Notes: generated from the sequence alone by a model not told the origin. A stretch of 49,138 bases of DNA from GCA-002726655 sp046582185 (GCA_046582185.1 JAYGEX010000026.1:1-49138), one strand, 5' to 3'; shown: positions 16,213 through 25,304, counted from the stretch's first letter. Numbers and translations are program-made.

Positions 16213-16232
16213 ACTGGGTCTGCTCCCAGTTT
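16213..16232 (+). terminator. Possible weak terminator after the aminotransferase gene
   Basis: ACTGGG (16213-16218) pairs perfectly with CCCAGT (16225-16230) around a 6-base loop. Only three T follow. It lies between converging genes and just before the 3' end of the first dehydrogenase gene. The rest of 16067-16244 shows nothing recognisable. Confidence 0.35.
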
Positions 16233-16244
16233 CAACATGCTCGT

Positions 16245-17024
16245 TCAATATGGTGTATCTCCCCCATCTACATTGATGGCTTGGCCGCGGATAATTTGCG
16301 CGTTGTCGGAGAGCAGGAAGGCGGCGACCCTGCCAACTTCTATGGTTTCTATGTGCCTTCCTAATTGAGCCGGCACCATAGTTTTAACGAGTTCATCCGG
16401 GTCTTCGCCAATACGGGCGCCGATTGATTGCGCGACTTCATGGAGCATTGGCGTCAGGACACCGCCGGGACAGATTGCGTTGATATTGATATTTTGATCG
16501 GCCCATTCTGCGGACAGTGTTCTGGTCAGGTTGATGACCGCCGCTTTACTGGCGTTGTATCCAGCCATGTTGGCATAGCCGACTTTACCGGCATTGGATG
16601 CGATGTTGACGATGGCGCGCGATCCGTCGGTACTGGATGCAAAAGCGTTACAGCACAGGTGAACAGCGAAGACATTTACCTCGAATTGGATTCGCCATTC
16701 ATCGATGCTGGCTTTTAGGTTTTCGCCGAGGCGAATGACACCTGCATTATTGACCAAACCATCCAGGCGGCCAAAATGTTGCTTCGTTAACTGAAGTGCA
16801 TCGCTGACGGAATTTTCATCTGTGACGTCAACGATCGTTCCCAAGACCTGGTCACTGGAAAACCCGTTCTCTTTTACGAGGGTTTCGATTGCCTGATCCA
16901 GGGCTTCTTGATTGAGATCACCAATAGCAACGGAACCACCTGATTCCAGAATCGCACTTGCGATGCCGCGACCAATTCCACCAGCACCGCCGCTGACAAA
17001 TACAACTTTATCTAACAATAACAT
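16245..17024 (-). CDS. Short-chain dehydrogenase/reductase (likely NAD-dependent)
   Basis: 259 residues, a classical SDR. The Rossmann glycine motif SGGAGGIG is at residues 11-18, NNAG at 92-95, and the catalytic S143, Y156 and K160 (YNASK) are all present. D36 after the second beta-strand (AIGDLNQ) points to NAD(H) rather than NADP(H). It ends in GQAINVDGGDTPY, a usual SDR C terminus. The substrate cannot be told from sequence. It is downstream of the second SDR with a 30-base gap, so they form one operon. AAGGAAAGAG before the start is a good ribosome binding site. Confidence 0.88.
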   Translation of the reverse strand: MLLLDKVVFVSGGAGGIGRGIASAILESGGSVAIGDLNQEALDQAIETLVKENGFSSDQVLGTIVDVTDENSVSDALQLTKQHFGRLDGLVNNAGVIRLGENLKASIDEWRIQFEVNVFAVHLCCNAFASSTDGSRAIVNIASNAGKVGYANMAGYNASKAAVINLTRTLSAEWADQNININAICPGGVLTPMLHEVAQSIGARIGEDPDELVKTMVPAQLGRHIETIEVGRVAAFLLSDNAQIIRGQAINVDGGDTPY

Positions 17025-17054
17025 TCTCTTTCCTTAATTCTATTTCTAAAGCCA

Positions 17055-17834
17055 TTAATAAATCATGCTGCTCATTACACCGCCATCAAGTATCAGGTTC
17101 TGACCGGTAATAAAACGCGACGCTGGTGATGCAAAAAACAGACAAGCATCTGCTACGTCCTCGGGAGTGCCCATTCGACCTAGGGGCGCCTGATTTTCCC
17201 ATCTTGTAACACCATCCGGCCATTGTTCCCTAATACCATCTCTGGCGATCAGGCCTGGTGAAACAACGTTTACTCTAATGTTGTGGGCAGCAAGTTCCTG
17301 CGCCGCTGAACGGGTGAGCATAACAACTGCAGCTTTCGCGCTATTGTAGTGACTATGAGCGGCGCCCGGGTTAACCGCAGAGACAGAGGCCATATTAACG
17401 ATGGCACCACCGCCACGCTTCTTCATGTGAACAGCAGCAGCCTGGGTACACAGGAACGCCGTATCGAGATTTGCCTTGTACATTTCATGCCAGTCATCAA
17501 GTTCCATTTCCAGTAGTTCCGCATTGGGAAATATACCGGCGTTATTAATGATGACATCGAGCCTGTCCAGGGATTCAACGGTTTTTGCGATCAATAATTC
17601 GGCACCTTCCCGAGTTGACAGATCAGCCTGCACTGCCAAGCCATCGCCACCAGCGTCCTTGATGGTTGCCAGAACTGCATCGGCACCAAGCTGACGGCCC
17701 CGATAGTGCACGACTACTTTGGCCCCTGCCTCAGCAAAGCGAATGGCAATACCGGCACCAATACCCTGGCTTGCGCCGGTGACAATGACGACTTTGCCTG
17801 AAAAATCAAAGAGACTAGCAACACTTGGAACCAT
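17055..17834 (-). CDS. Short-chain dehydrogenase/reductase (likely NADP-dependent)
   Basis: 259 residues, FabG-like SDR. TGASQGIG lies at residues 19-26, NNAG at 97-100, and catalytic S150, Y163 and K167 (YNSAK) are present. The residues after beta-strand 2 are HYRGR, basic rather than acidic, which suggests NADP(H). The two SDRs may therefore use different cofactors on one substrate, for example an epimerising oxidation and reduction pair; this is inference. It is the promoter-proximal gene of the minus-strand pair and is divergent from the MFS gene about 105 bases away. Confidence 0.88.
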   Translation of the reverse strand: MVPSVASLFDFSGKVVIVTGASQGIGAGIAIRFAEAGAKVVVHYRGRQLGADAVLATIKDAGGDGLAVQADLSTREGAELLIAKTVESLDRLDVIINNAGIFPNAELLEMELDDWHEMYKANLDTAFLCTQAAAVHMKKRGGGAIVNMASVSAVNPGAAHSHYNSAKAAVVMLTRSAAQELAAHNIRVNVVSPGLIARDGIREQWPDGVTRWENQAPLGRMGTPEDVADACLFFASPASRFITGQNLILDGGVMSSMIY

Positions 17835-17939
17835 GGCTCAAATTACTCCGCACGAATATGAAAATTTACAACAATCAAAATTGAGATTAGCATCGAGCCA
17901 CCATAGAATACAAAAAACAAAAATGGATGATCGATAGCT

Positions 17940-19112
17940 ATCAGTATTAACAAAGCAAAACTTCTTATTATTTGCCTTCTGGCCACATTCATCATTTCTG
18001 GCATCGTGACTACGATGGGGCTCATTACGCCAGCTGCCGCCGAGTTCTTCGGCGTTGATGTCACTTCCATGGCTGCGCAGTTTACCTGGCTTACGGGAGG
18101 CGTATTCGCTGGTTACCTTTTATCATTCATTGTTTTCGATCATTTCCCCATCAAAGCTGTATTGATTGTTGTCTATGTGACCTGCATTGCCTCACTTGTT
18201 TTTATCCACATGGCCACAGACTATGAAGACATCGCCATCGGCTTCACCGTATTCGGCGTCGCCATTAGCCTGGCGAGTTGCGGTTCCGGAACGCTTATCA
18301 CCCAGATCTGGTCAGGGAGCGCCAGGCAAACGGTACTGGTTGCTCAAGACGCTATGTTCAATGGTGGTGGTGTGGTCTTTTCGATGGCGACCACATGGTT
18401 TATCACCAATAGCTTGCCCTTCAGCAGCACCTATCTTGTTATTACCGGCATCATTGTATTTGTATTGATTCTATCTTTCGTGACAAATTTTCGGAAGGAC
18501 CTGAACAAAGAGGTCCAGGAAGACAGTGAAGGAAAGACCGAATGGAATGCGGGTATCATTATCATGGGCATCAGCTTGCTGCTCTTCATGATGGCCAAGA
18601 TCTCGATGTTCATCTGGGCGCCACAATACGTTGAGCAGAAATTCGAGGTGGGTTCAGAATATTCCGGGCAGTTCATGTCGAATATCTTCACCGCAGCTCT
18701 CATTGGTTCGCTCGCTGGAACCTGGCTGGTCTCACGCATGAATGTGAAATATCTTCTATATATCTTTGTGCTGATGTCAGCCGGCTCAATCTGGTTGCTC
18801 ACCACGGCAAGCAGTATCGAAACGATGCTTCTGCTGGCATTCGTCTATGGCGTCTCTATTTCAGCGACCTTTAATGCCTATGTTGCATTCGCACTGACAT
18901 TTATTGCGATCCCAACACACCGGAATATCGCCTATATGCTGGTCATGTCCGCCTTGGGCTCATCCGCTGCGCCATTCTTTAGCAGCATGGTAGTGGAGTC
19001 CACAGGGGACATTGAAGATGCAATGATGTTCTGCCTCGTCACTCTCCTGGTCGTCATTGGCTCGTTAGTCATTTGCAATGTTCAAAGCAAACGACAACTC
19101 CAAGCTGCCTGA
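17940..19112 (+). CDS. TsgA-like MFS transporter without a standard start codon
   Basis: The product is a 12-segment major facilitator resembling TsgA and related FucP-type carriers (FGVDVTSMAAQFTWLTGG, ASCGSGTLITQIW). The first standard start is GTG at 18006, but it would delete most of membrane segment 1. The open frame runs back to 17931 and encodes SINKAKLLIICLLATFIISG, a full first segment. The codon at 17940 is ATC, followed by AGT ATT AAC AAA; one base change to ATG would give MSINKAK. GGATGA at 17925-17930 lies 9 bases before it. I therefore place the start at 17940 provisionally. It may be a mutated or non-standard start, or a sequence error. It probably carries the substrate of the neighbouring enzymes. 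Confidence 0.75.
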   Translation: MSINKAKLLIICLLATFIISGIVTTMGLITPAAAEFFGVDVTSMAAQFTWLTGGVFAGYLLSFIVFDHFPIKAVLIVVYVTCIASLVFIHMATDYEDIAIGFTVFGVAISLASCGSGTLITQIWSGSARQTVLVAQDAMFNGGGVVFSMATTWFITNSLPFSSTYLVITGIIVFVLILSFVTNFRKDLNKEVQEDSEGKTEWNAGIIIMGISLLLFMMAKISMFIWAPQYVEQKFEVGSEYSGQFMSNIFTAALIGSLAGTWLVSRMNVKYLLYIFVLMSAGSIWLLTTASSIETMLLLAFVYGVSISATFNAYVAFALTFIAIPTHRNIAYMLVMSALGSSAAPFFSSMVVESTGDIEDAMMFCLVTLLVVIGSLVICNVQSKRQLQAA

Positions 19113-19132
19113 TCGCTTAGGAATCCATCCAC

Positions 19133-19155
19133 CAGCAGGAAAGATCTGCTGTTCT
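19133..19155. terminator. Possible terminator between convergent MFS and uvrA genes
   Basis: CAGCAG (19133-19138) pairs perfectly with CTGCTG (19146-19151) with a 7-base loop. The T content after it is weak. The position between two converging genes fits a bidirectional transcription stop. Confidence 0.35.
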
Positions 19156-19212
19156 ACCCTGCGAACTCATCTGAGAAATGCGCACAACTTGAACCGCATT
19201 GCGTAGAAAAGA

Positions 19213-22059
19213 CTATCTGCCTTCAAGCACCGACTTCAAATACTGCCCAGTAAACGAATGCTCACATCCAGCAATATCTTCCGGTGTTCCACTGGCGATA
19301 ATCAAGCCGCCACCAGACCCGCCCTCAGGTCCAAGATCCACCACCCAATCTGCCGTCTTAATCACATCAAGATTATGCTCGATCACAATAATGGTATTCC
19401 CGTGATCGCGCAGCCTGTGAATCACCTCAAGTAGCTGCTCGATATCATGAAAATGCAAACCCGTAGTAGGTTCGTCCAGGATATATAATGTCTTCCCTGT
19501 ATCCCGCTTTGACAGTTCACGCGCAAGCTTGACTCGTTGCGCTTCCCCGCCAGACAAAGTGGTCGCACTCTGGCCGAGCTTTACGTATCCAAGGCCAACT
19601 TCCAAAAGTGTTTTAAGACGTCGCTCGATCATTGGAACAGCTTCCAAAAATCCATGGGCGTCTTCAACAGTCATCTCAAGGACCTGGTGAATCGACTTAC
19701 CCTTGTATTGAATTTCCAGGGTCTCCCGATTGTATCTCTTGCCCTTGCACTCATCACAAGTGACATAGACATCCGGTAAAAAGTGCATCTCAACCTTGAT
19801 CAGGCCATCGCCCTGGCATGCCTCGCAGCGCCCGCCTTTCACATTAAAGCTAAATCGGCCCGGCTTATAACCGCGGGACCTGGCCTCCTGCGTACCGGCA
19901 AACAGTTCACGGATAGGTGTAAATATATTGGTGTAGGTCGCAGGATTTGATCGCGGCGTTCTGCCAATTGGGCTCTGGTCAATATCCACAACCTTATCCA
20001 GTTTTTCCAGACCGGCGATGGAATCGTGAGGAGCCACCTGGGGATTTGTTGCGCCGTTTAGTAACCGGGCAGCCATGGGGTAGATTGTCTGGTTGATCAG
20101 GGTTGACTTGCCTGAACCGGAAACGCCGGTAATACAAGTCATAAGGCCAAGTGGAATCGTTAGATTAATTTTCTGCAAATTATTCCCGCTGGCGCCAAGC
20201 ACTTGTAAAACCATGTCTGGATTAAAGGGCGTTCTGTTCTTCGGAATCTTGATCGATCGTTTGCCAGAAAGAAACTGACCGGTAATCGATCTGTCGCAAT
20301 TCAAAATGTCCTCCAGTTGTCCGTGAGCAACGATTTCCCCGCCATGAACGCCTGCGCCCGGCCCAATGTCGATGACATAGTCAGCCTCTCTAATCGCCTC
20401 TTCGTCATGTTCAACGATAATCACGGTATTTCCCAGATCTCGAAGACGTGTCAGGGTATTAAGTAAACGCTGGTTGTCTCTCTGGTGTAGTCCAATGGAA
20501 GGCTCGTCCAGGATATACATCACTCCCACGAGGCCGGCGCCAATTTGGCTTGCCAGCCTGATGCGCTGCGCTTCACCACCTGATAGTGTGGTCGCGCTGC
20601 GAGACAGGGTGAGATAGTTCAAACCCACGTCCATCAGAAAGCTCAGCCGTGCACCAATCTCAATGAGAATCTTCTCGGCAATCTTTGCACGTTGCCCCGT
20701 GAGTTGTAGCTGGTTTAATTCCGCATGGGCATCGAATACAGATCGGCTGGTAAATTCCGACAGTGATTTACCGTTTATGGTGACAGCCTGTGCACCTTTG
20801 TTTAGTCTGGCACCGTTGCATGAAGAGCAAGTTTGCGTAGATAGAAATTTCGATAAACTGTCTCGGACCATTTGGGAATCCGTGTCCCGGAATCGTCGCT
20901 CCATATTAGGAATAATGCCTTCAAAGGTATGGGCCCGCTTGTATTCGTCTCCCCTGTCATTAACGTAGCGAAATTCAATTTTTTCTTTTTTGCTTCCCCA
21001 GAGGATGATTTTTCTGTGCGCTTCCTTTAACTGGGACAATGGGGTCGTCAGTTCGAAATCATAATGGTCGGCAATGCTGACCAACATCTGGTAATAGTAA
21101 ATGTTGCGCCTGTCCCAGCCCAGGATTGCGCCCTCCGATAATGGAAGGTCGGGATTGGTAATTACTGTATCCGTATCAAATATCTGATTAACGCCCAGGC
21201 CGTCGCAGCCAGGGCAGGCGCCAGCCGGGTTATTAAAGGAGAAGAAGCGTGGCTCGAGTTCAACGATGGCGTATCCACATTCAGGGCAGGCAAACCTGGC
21301 GGAAAAGCCCAGGTCTGCTTGTCCCTCATCATCCATAAACGCGATCGATGCGAGACCGTCGGATGCCTGCACCGCAGTCTCGAACGAATCAGCTAAACGA
21401 ATCCGGATGTCCGGACGGATTCGCAGGCGATCAACGACTACTGAAATCGTGTGTTGCTTGTTCTTCGCGAGCGACGGAGCTTCATCCAGGTCGACGACGA
21501 TGCCGTCAATTCGGGCACGGACAAAACCCTGCGCTCGAAGTTCTTTAAATACGTGTAAGTGCTCGCCCTTACGATCTTTTACGATGGGCGCAAGAATCAT
21601 CACCCGGGTATCCGGTGGCAGGTCGAGTGCGATATCAACCATCTGGCTGACGGACTGCACTTCCAGTTTAATACCGTGGTCCGGACAATGGGGCTCTCCG
21701 ACCCGGGCAAACAATAATCTTAGATAGTCGTATATTTCGGTGATGGTGCCGACGGTAGATCTGGGATTGTGACTGGTGGATTTTTGCTCGATGGATATTG
21801 CCGGAGATAAGCCATCAATGTGATCTACATCCGGCTTCTCCATCAGTGATAGAAATTGACGCGCATAAGCGGAGAGCGATTCCACGTAACGGCGCTGACC
21901 TTCTGCATAGAGTGTGTCAAATGCCAGCGAGGATTTTCCTGAACCGGAGAGTCCTGTGAGAACAATGAGCTTGTCGCGTGGAATATCCAGGTCAATATTT
22001 TGCAGGTTGTTAGTGCGCGCGCCGCGAATTGAAATTGTGTTGATCGGTTTTATGCTCAT
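19213..22059 (-). CDS. uvrA: Excinuclease ABC subunit A
   Basis: 948 residues from the ATG at 22059; an in-frame TTG just before it is less likely. UvrA is the damage-sensing ATPase of nucleotide excision repair. Both ABC modules are complete: Walker A GLSGSGKSSLAFDT near residue 35 and GVSGSGKSTLI near 650, with LSGGEAQR signatures in each. The zinc modules show CPECGYAI...CPGCDGLG and CEACQGDG...CDECKGKR. It is divergent from the MFS-ssb pair, as in Pseudomonas. I see no CTGT-N8-ACAG LexA site upstream, although E. coli uvrA has one. Confidence 0.98.
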   Translation of the reverse strand: MSIKPINTISIRGARTNNLQNIDLDIPRDKLIVLTGLSGSGKSSLAFDTLYAEGQRRYVESLSAYARQFLSLMEKPDVDHIDGLSPAISIEQKSTSHNPRSTVGTITEIYDYLRLLFARVGEPHCPDHGIKLEVQSVSQMVDIALDLPPDTRVMILAPIVKDRKGEHLHVFKELRAQGFVRARIDGIVVDLDEAPSLAKNKQHTISVVVDRLRIRPDIRIRLADSFETAVQASDGLASIAFMDDEGQADLGFSARFACPECGYAIVELEPRFFSFNNPAGACPGCDGLGVNQIFDTDTVITNPDLPLSEGAILGWDRRNIYYYQMLVSIADHYDFELTTPLSQLKEAHRKIILWGSKKEKIEFRYVNDRGDEYKRAHTFEGIIPNMERRFRDTDSQMVRDSLSKFLSTQTCSSCNGARLNKGAQAVTINGKSLSEFTSRSVFDAHAELNQLQLTGQRAKIAEKILIEIGARLSFLMDVGLNYLTLSRSATTLSGGEAQRIRLASQIGAGLVGVMYILDEPSIGLHQRDNQRLLNTLTRLRDLGNTVIIVEHDEEAIREADYVIDIGPGAGVHGGEIVAHGQLEDILNCDRSITGQFLSGKRSIKIPKNRTPFNPDMVLQVLGASGNNLQKINLTIPLGLMTCITGVSGSGKSTLINQTIYPMAARLLNGATNPQVAPHDSIAGLEKLDKVVDIDQSPIGRTPRSNPATYTNIFTPIRELFAGTQEARSRGYKPGRFSFNVKGGRCEACQGDGLIKVEMHFLPDVYVTCDECKGKRYNRETLEIQYKGKSIHQVLEMTVEDAHGFLEAVPMIERRLKTLLEVGLGYVKLGQSATTLSGGEAQRVKLARELSKRDTGKTLYILDEPTTGLHFHDIEQLLEVIHRLRDHGNTIIVIEHNLDVIKTADWVVDLGPEGGSGGGLIIASGTPEDIAGCEHSFTGQYLKSVLEGR

Positions 22060-22429
22060 CAACTAGTCCCACGCTTGGGATAATGCCTGAAATCTGGTAA
22101 GCAATCGGCGCTCATTGATTTAGGTAATGTAGGAAGATTATTCACGAATGGTCGGGTTCTCGCTGTAAGAAGTTGTTGAATTTGCTATCATCCGCCGCGC
22201 CTAATCGATCAATAAACTCGTACAAGATCGAAGTTATGATTCACCAGGGGTGACTTCCATAATTTAGTAGCCCGGGAACAAATTAGCGTAAACGGGGCCG
22301 AAGAATGGCGAGGGCACAGATAGTATAAGTTTGGCCTCTTCTTGGCAAAATTGGTTAGTTGATAACATTAATTTACAAGCCAATTTACGATAAACAGTAT
22401 GTTAAAGATAATTTCTTACGACCACTCCC
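22060..22429. other. Divergent uvrA/MFS intergenic region
   Basis: About 370 bases between two divergent genes. Apart from the promoter candidate at 22384-22412 for the MFS gene, I see a possible minus-strand promoter for uvrA (TTGATC, 16-base spacer, TGATAG in the 22200 area). No open frame or repeat is convincing. No LexA-type palindrome is visible. Confidence 0.5.
22384..22412 (+). promoter_or_regulatory. Candidate sigma-70 promoter of the YajR-like gene
   Basis: TTTACG (22384-22389), a 17-base spacer and GATAAT (22407-22412) lie 18 bases before the MFS ATG. No strong ribosome binding site is seen between. Confidence 0.45.
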
Positions 22430-23767
22430 ATGAATAAGCAGGAAATTCAAACAGCCGCAGCGATCGGCCTGTTGTATATAGTCCGTATGCTCGGACTGTT
22501 TATGGTGCTGCCTGTTTTGCCGATTGCTGGGCGAGAGCTAAGCCTGGCAACGCCAGCGTTGATAGGTCTCGCCCTCGGGATCTATGGGCTTTCACAGGCT
22601 ATATTGCAAATACCCATGGGTTTGTTGTCCGATAGATTTGGCCGGAAGAGAGTCATTTTTGCAGGGCTCGTCCTGTTTATACTGGGTAGCCTGCTTGCGG
22701 CATTCAGCACATCCATACACGGGGTGGTGTTGGGAAGACTTCTTCAGGGCTGTGGTGCCATCGCCAGTAGCTTACTTGCTCTAGTGTCCGACCTGGTACG
22801 GATAGATCATCGTTCGAAGGCGATGGCGATCATTGGTATTTCCATTGGCGCCTCTTTCGGCCTGGCACTTGTTATCGGCCCGGCCGTTTATGCCTGGTTC
22901 GGATTGCAGGGTGTGTTCCTATTCGCGGCGCTCTCTGGTTTTACGGGAATACTGGTGCTGATTTTTATGATTCCTACGCCAGTTATAAAGAGCCGAAATC
23001 TGGAATCGATGCTGCAAAAGGACAGGGTGCTCTCTGTATTGACGGATCCTGGTCTCGTGCGCGTGAATGTTGGGATTTTCATGACTCACTATCTGCTGAT
23101 GGCAAGCTTCCTTGCCTTCCCCCTGATTCTTGAGCGCACCGGCAGCATTCCGACTGACTCACATTCGCTCTACTATTTAGGCACTTTACTGGTTTCATTT
23201 GTATTGATGTCACCCTTTATGTGGTTGTCAGACAACGCAAAATATTCGAAGCCCATCCTTCTGGTTGCGATTACGGCCTGCATAATCTCGTTAATCTGCC
23301 TGGGATCAGTAGATAGCTATTACTCGGTGCTGGGTGCAATTTCGCTGTTCTTTATGGCTTTTAATTTACTGGAAGTAATGCTGCCCGCAAGGGTCAGCAA
23401 AATAGCCGCCGCCGGGTCTCGCGGAACCGCAATGGGTATTTACTCAAGTTCGCAATTTGCAGGGATATTTGCTGGCGGTGCTGTAGGAGGAATGATACTT
23501 TCAGGTACAGATATATCGACGCTGATGTATGTAAATGCCGCCCTATGTTTCATGTGGTTGATGTTGTCGCTGAGCCTGCCACGCTTGGGTGATATCGCCA
23601 GTCGAACGTTCTGTTACGAGGGGATGCCTGCAAATCAGATTGCGGACAGGTTATTATCCTTGCGAGGCGTAATTGATGTGGCATTAATTGAAGAAGACAA
23701 GATTGCTTATCTGAAGGTTGATAACAATGCCTTCGATGATAGTGAGCTCGCGACCATTGGTCGCTAG
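22430..23767 (+). CDS. YajR-like MFS transporter with C-terminal YAM domain
   Basis: 445 residues. Twelve membrane segments carry the MFS loop motif GLLSDRFGRKRVI (residues about 64-76). The C-terminal 50 residues or so (about 395-445, GMPANQIADRLLSLRGVIDVALIEEDKIAYLKVD) form a ferredoxin-like soluble domain as in E. coli YajR. The family is proton-driven; its substrate is unsettled. The uvrA-MFS-ssb order is the Pseudomonas one. The stop codon lies at the left arm of the inverted repeat that contains the ssb promoter. Confidence 0.88.
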   Translation: MNKQEIQTAAAIGLLYIVRMLGLFMVLPVLPIAGRELSLATPALIGLALGIYGLSQAILQIPMGLLSDRFGRKRVIFAGLVLFILGSLLAAFSTSIHGVVLGRLLQGCGAIASSLLALVSDLVRIDHRSKAMAIIGISIGASFGLALVIGPAVYAWFGLQGVFLFAALSGFTGILVLIFMIPTPVIKSRNLESMLQKDRVLSVLTDPGLVRVNVGIFMTHYLLMASFLAFPLILERTGSIPTDSHSLYYLGTLLVSFVLMSPFMWLSDNAKYSKPILLVAITACIISLICLGSVDSYYSVLGAISLFFMAFNLLEVMLPARVSKIAAAGSRGTAMGIYSSSQFAGIFAGGAVGGMILSGTDISTLMYVNAALCFMWLMLSLSLPRLGDIASRTFCYEGMPANQIADRLLSLRGVIDVALIEEDKIAYLKVDNNAFDDSELATIGR

Positions 23768-23802
23768 TGTAGTGTCCTCGATAGATGGCGCTACACTATA
23801 AT
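23765..23802 (+). promoter_or_regulatory. ssb promoter within an inverted repeat
   Basis: TAGTGTAG (23765-23772) and CTACACTA (23791-23798) are exact reverse complements, 18 bases apart. The right arm runs into a perfect -10 box, TATAAT (23797-23802). The -35 is poor (GTGTCC at 23772-23777 with a 19-base spacer). The arms could be an operator or an RNA hairpin ending the MFS transcript. Confidence 0.55.
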
Positions 23803-23845
23803 CTGTGCGAATAGATATCTGTACAAACAGAAAAAGGAGAAAGAT

Positions 23846-24295
23846 ATGGCTAGGGGTATTAACAAGGTAATTCTGGTAGGTAACCTGGGTAACGATCCGG
23901 AAACTCGCTATATGCCAGACGGTGGTGCGGTGACAAACATTACAGTCGCCACTAGCCAGGGCTGGAAGGACAAGGATTCTGGTGAGCAACGGGAACGGAC
24001 CGAATGGCATCGCGTTGTTTTCTTTCGCCGCCTGGCCGAAATTGCAGGTGAGTACCTGAAAAAAGGCTCCAAAGTTTATGTCGAAGGCCAGTTGCGAACT
24101 CGCCAGTGGGAAAAGGATGGTCAGAAACATTACACCACTGAGATCGTTGCCAGTGAAATGCAGATGTTAGATAGTCGTGGCGGTGGCGGTGGCGGTGGGA
24201 TGCCTTCCAATAGCGGCGGTGGATCCTCAAGTAATTCGTCGCAAGATTATGATCCACCACCCTCGGATGACTTTGATGATGATATACCGTTCTAA
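23846..24295 (+). CDS. ssb: Single-stranded DNA-binding protein
   Basis: 149 residues. The OB-fold occupies roughly 1-110 (MARGINKVILVGNLGNDPETRY; WHRVVFFRRLAEI). A Gly/Ser-rich linker follows, with the acidic tip DDFDDDIPF that recruits partner proteins in replication and repair. AAAGGAGAAAGAT before the ATG is a strong ribosome binding site. It has its own promoter and terminator. Confidence 0.98.
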   Translation: MARGINKVILVGNLGNDPETRYMPDGGAVTNITVATSQGWKDKDSGEQRERTEWHRVVFFRRLAEIAGEYLKKGSKVYVEGQLRTRQWEKDGQKHYTTEIVASEMQMLDSRGGGGGGGMPSNSGGGSSSNSSQDYDPPPSDDFDDDIPF

Positions 24296-24329
24296 CTGCT
24301 GACGTTCTAAGTGCAGGTATGGATATCAG

Positions 24330-24354
24330 GCCCCTCATGCAGGGGCTTTTTTTT
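24330..24354 (+). terminator. Rho-independent terminator of ssb
   Basis: GCCCCT (24330-24335) pairs with AGGGGC (24341-24346) over a 5-base loop, and eight T follow. The T-tract overlaps the last codon of the convergent uppP gene. Confidence 0.9.
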
Positions 24355-25153
24355 AGAAGCTAATGAGTATGATCAGCAAGCCGCCAAGGGCAAAGCGGTA
24401 AACGACAAAGGGAAGAAAGCCGATTCGAGCGATAAGATTCAGAAATAACATGATGCATATATAGGCACTAAGCATTGAAACTACGGTTCCGATGGCCAGC
24501 AATGTCCAGTCTACGGACACACTTGAGGATAGTAGATCAATCATTTTTAGTACCGCGGCGCCAGCAATCGTTGGGATCGAAATTAGAAATGATATTCGCG
24601 ATGATGCCTCCCGTGTAAAACCGACAAGTAAGGCAGCGCTCATGGTAATACCTGACCTCGATGTCCCCGGAATAAGCGCAAAACACTGGCTGATGCCGAT
24701 CAAGAGTGCCTGCTTCCAGTTGAGCTCTCGATCATCGAGCATCTTTTTGCTGAGAAAATCCGCCACCAGTAACAAGATGCCAAAGATAATTGTAGTCGCA
24801 ATGATGACTTCCACAGACCTTAAGTGCTCTTCAATATCAAAGCGAAAGATAAAGCCAACCGGGATAATGGGCAGGCTGGCAATAAGCAGGTTAAAGGCAT
24901 AGCGACTATCGGTGCTCATCTGGCCAGTCTTTGAGGATGTCCAGACTGCGTTAAGCAAAGTCATGATCTCTTGTCTGAAATACCAGACGACAGCTATCAG
25001 CGAGCCAAGGTGTACCGCAGTATCGAAGGCCAGACCTTGATCTGGCCAGCCTAAAAGCTGCGACGGGAGCATCAGGTGCGCTGAACTGGAGATTGGCAGG
25101 AATTCGGTAATACCCTGCAGCAGGGCAAGAGATATAGCTTGTAGGAGATCCAA
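24353..25153 (-). CDS. uppP: Undecaprenyl-diphosphatase
   Basis: 266 residues, an integral membrane enzyme of the BacA/UppP family. It converts undecaprenyl diphosphate to the monophosphate, recycling the lipid carrier for peptidoglycan and other wall polymers. Both active-site motifs are visible: GITEFLPISSSAHL (residues 14-27) and PGTSRSG (162-168). About eight membrane segments are expected. It is convergent with ssb and divergent from the Lon-N gene. Confidence 0.97.
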   Translation of the reverse strand: MDLLQAISLALLQGITEFLPISSSAHLMLPSQLLGWPDQGLAFDTAVHLGSLIAVVWYFRQEIMTLLNAVWTSSKTGQMSTDSRYAFNLLIASLPIIPVGFIFRFDIEEHLRSVEVIIATTIIFGILLLVADFLSKKMLDDRELNWKQALLIGISQCFALIPGTSRSGITMSAALLVGFTREASSRISFLISIPTIAGAAVLKMIDLLSSSVSVDWTLLAIGTVVSMLSAYICIMLFLNLIARIGFLPFVVYRFALGGLLIILISF

Positions 25154-25269
25154 AACTTCACACTGTTTGAGAATTGCTGCAATTCTAATTCAAAGCCACA
25201 TGGATTGCTTCCAAGGCAGCGGAAATCATATTCCCAGACAGGCGTGGCGACTAAATGTTGTGTACTGGT

Positions 25270-25298
25270 TTGTGACGGCGCTGATGACCACGTAGAAT
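25270..25298 (+). promoter_or_regulatory. Promoter for the Lon-N domain gene, likely leaderless mRNA
   Basis: TTGTGA (25270-25275), a 17-base spacer and TAGAAT (25293-25298) form a good sigma-70 promoter. The expected start of transcription, about 7 bases past the -10, coincides with the ATG at 25305. No Shine-Dalgarno is seen. The rest of 25154-25304 shows nothing else. Confidence 0.55.
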
Positions 25299-25304
25299 AT
25301 TGGC

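Noticed and set aside
23812..23832. LexA-type site before ssb (CTGT...ACAG)
   Set aside because: The halves CTGT and ACAG are 4 bases apart instead of 8.
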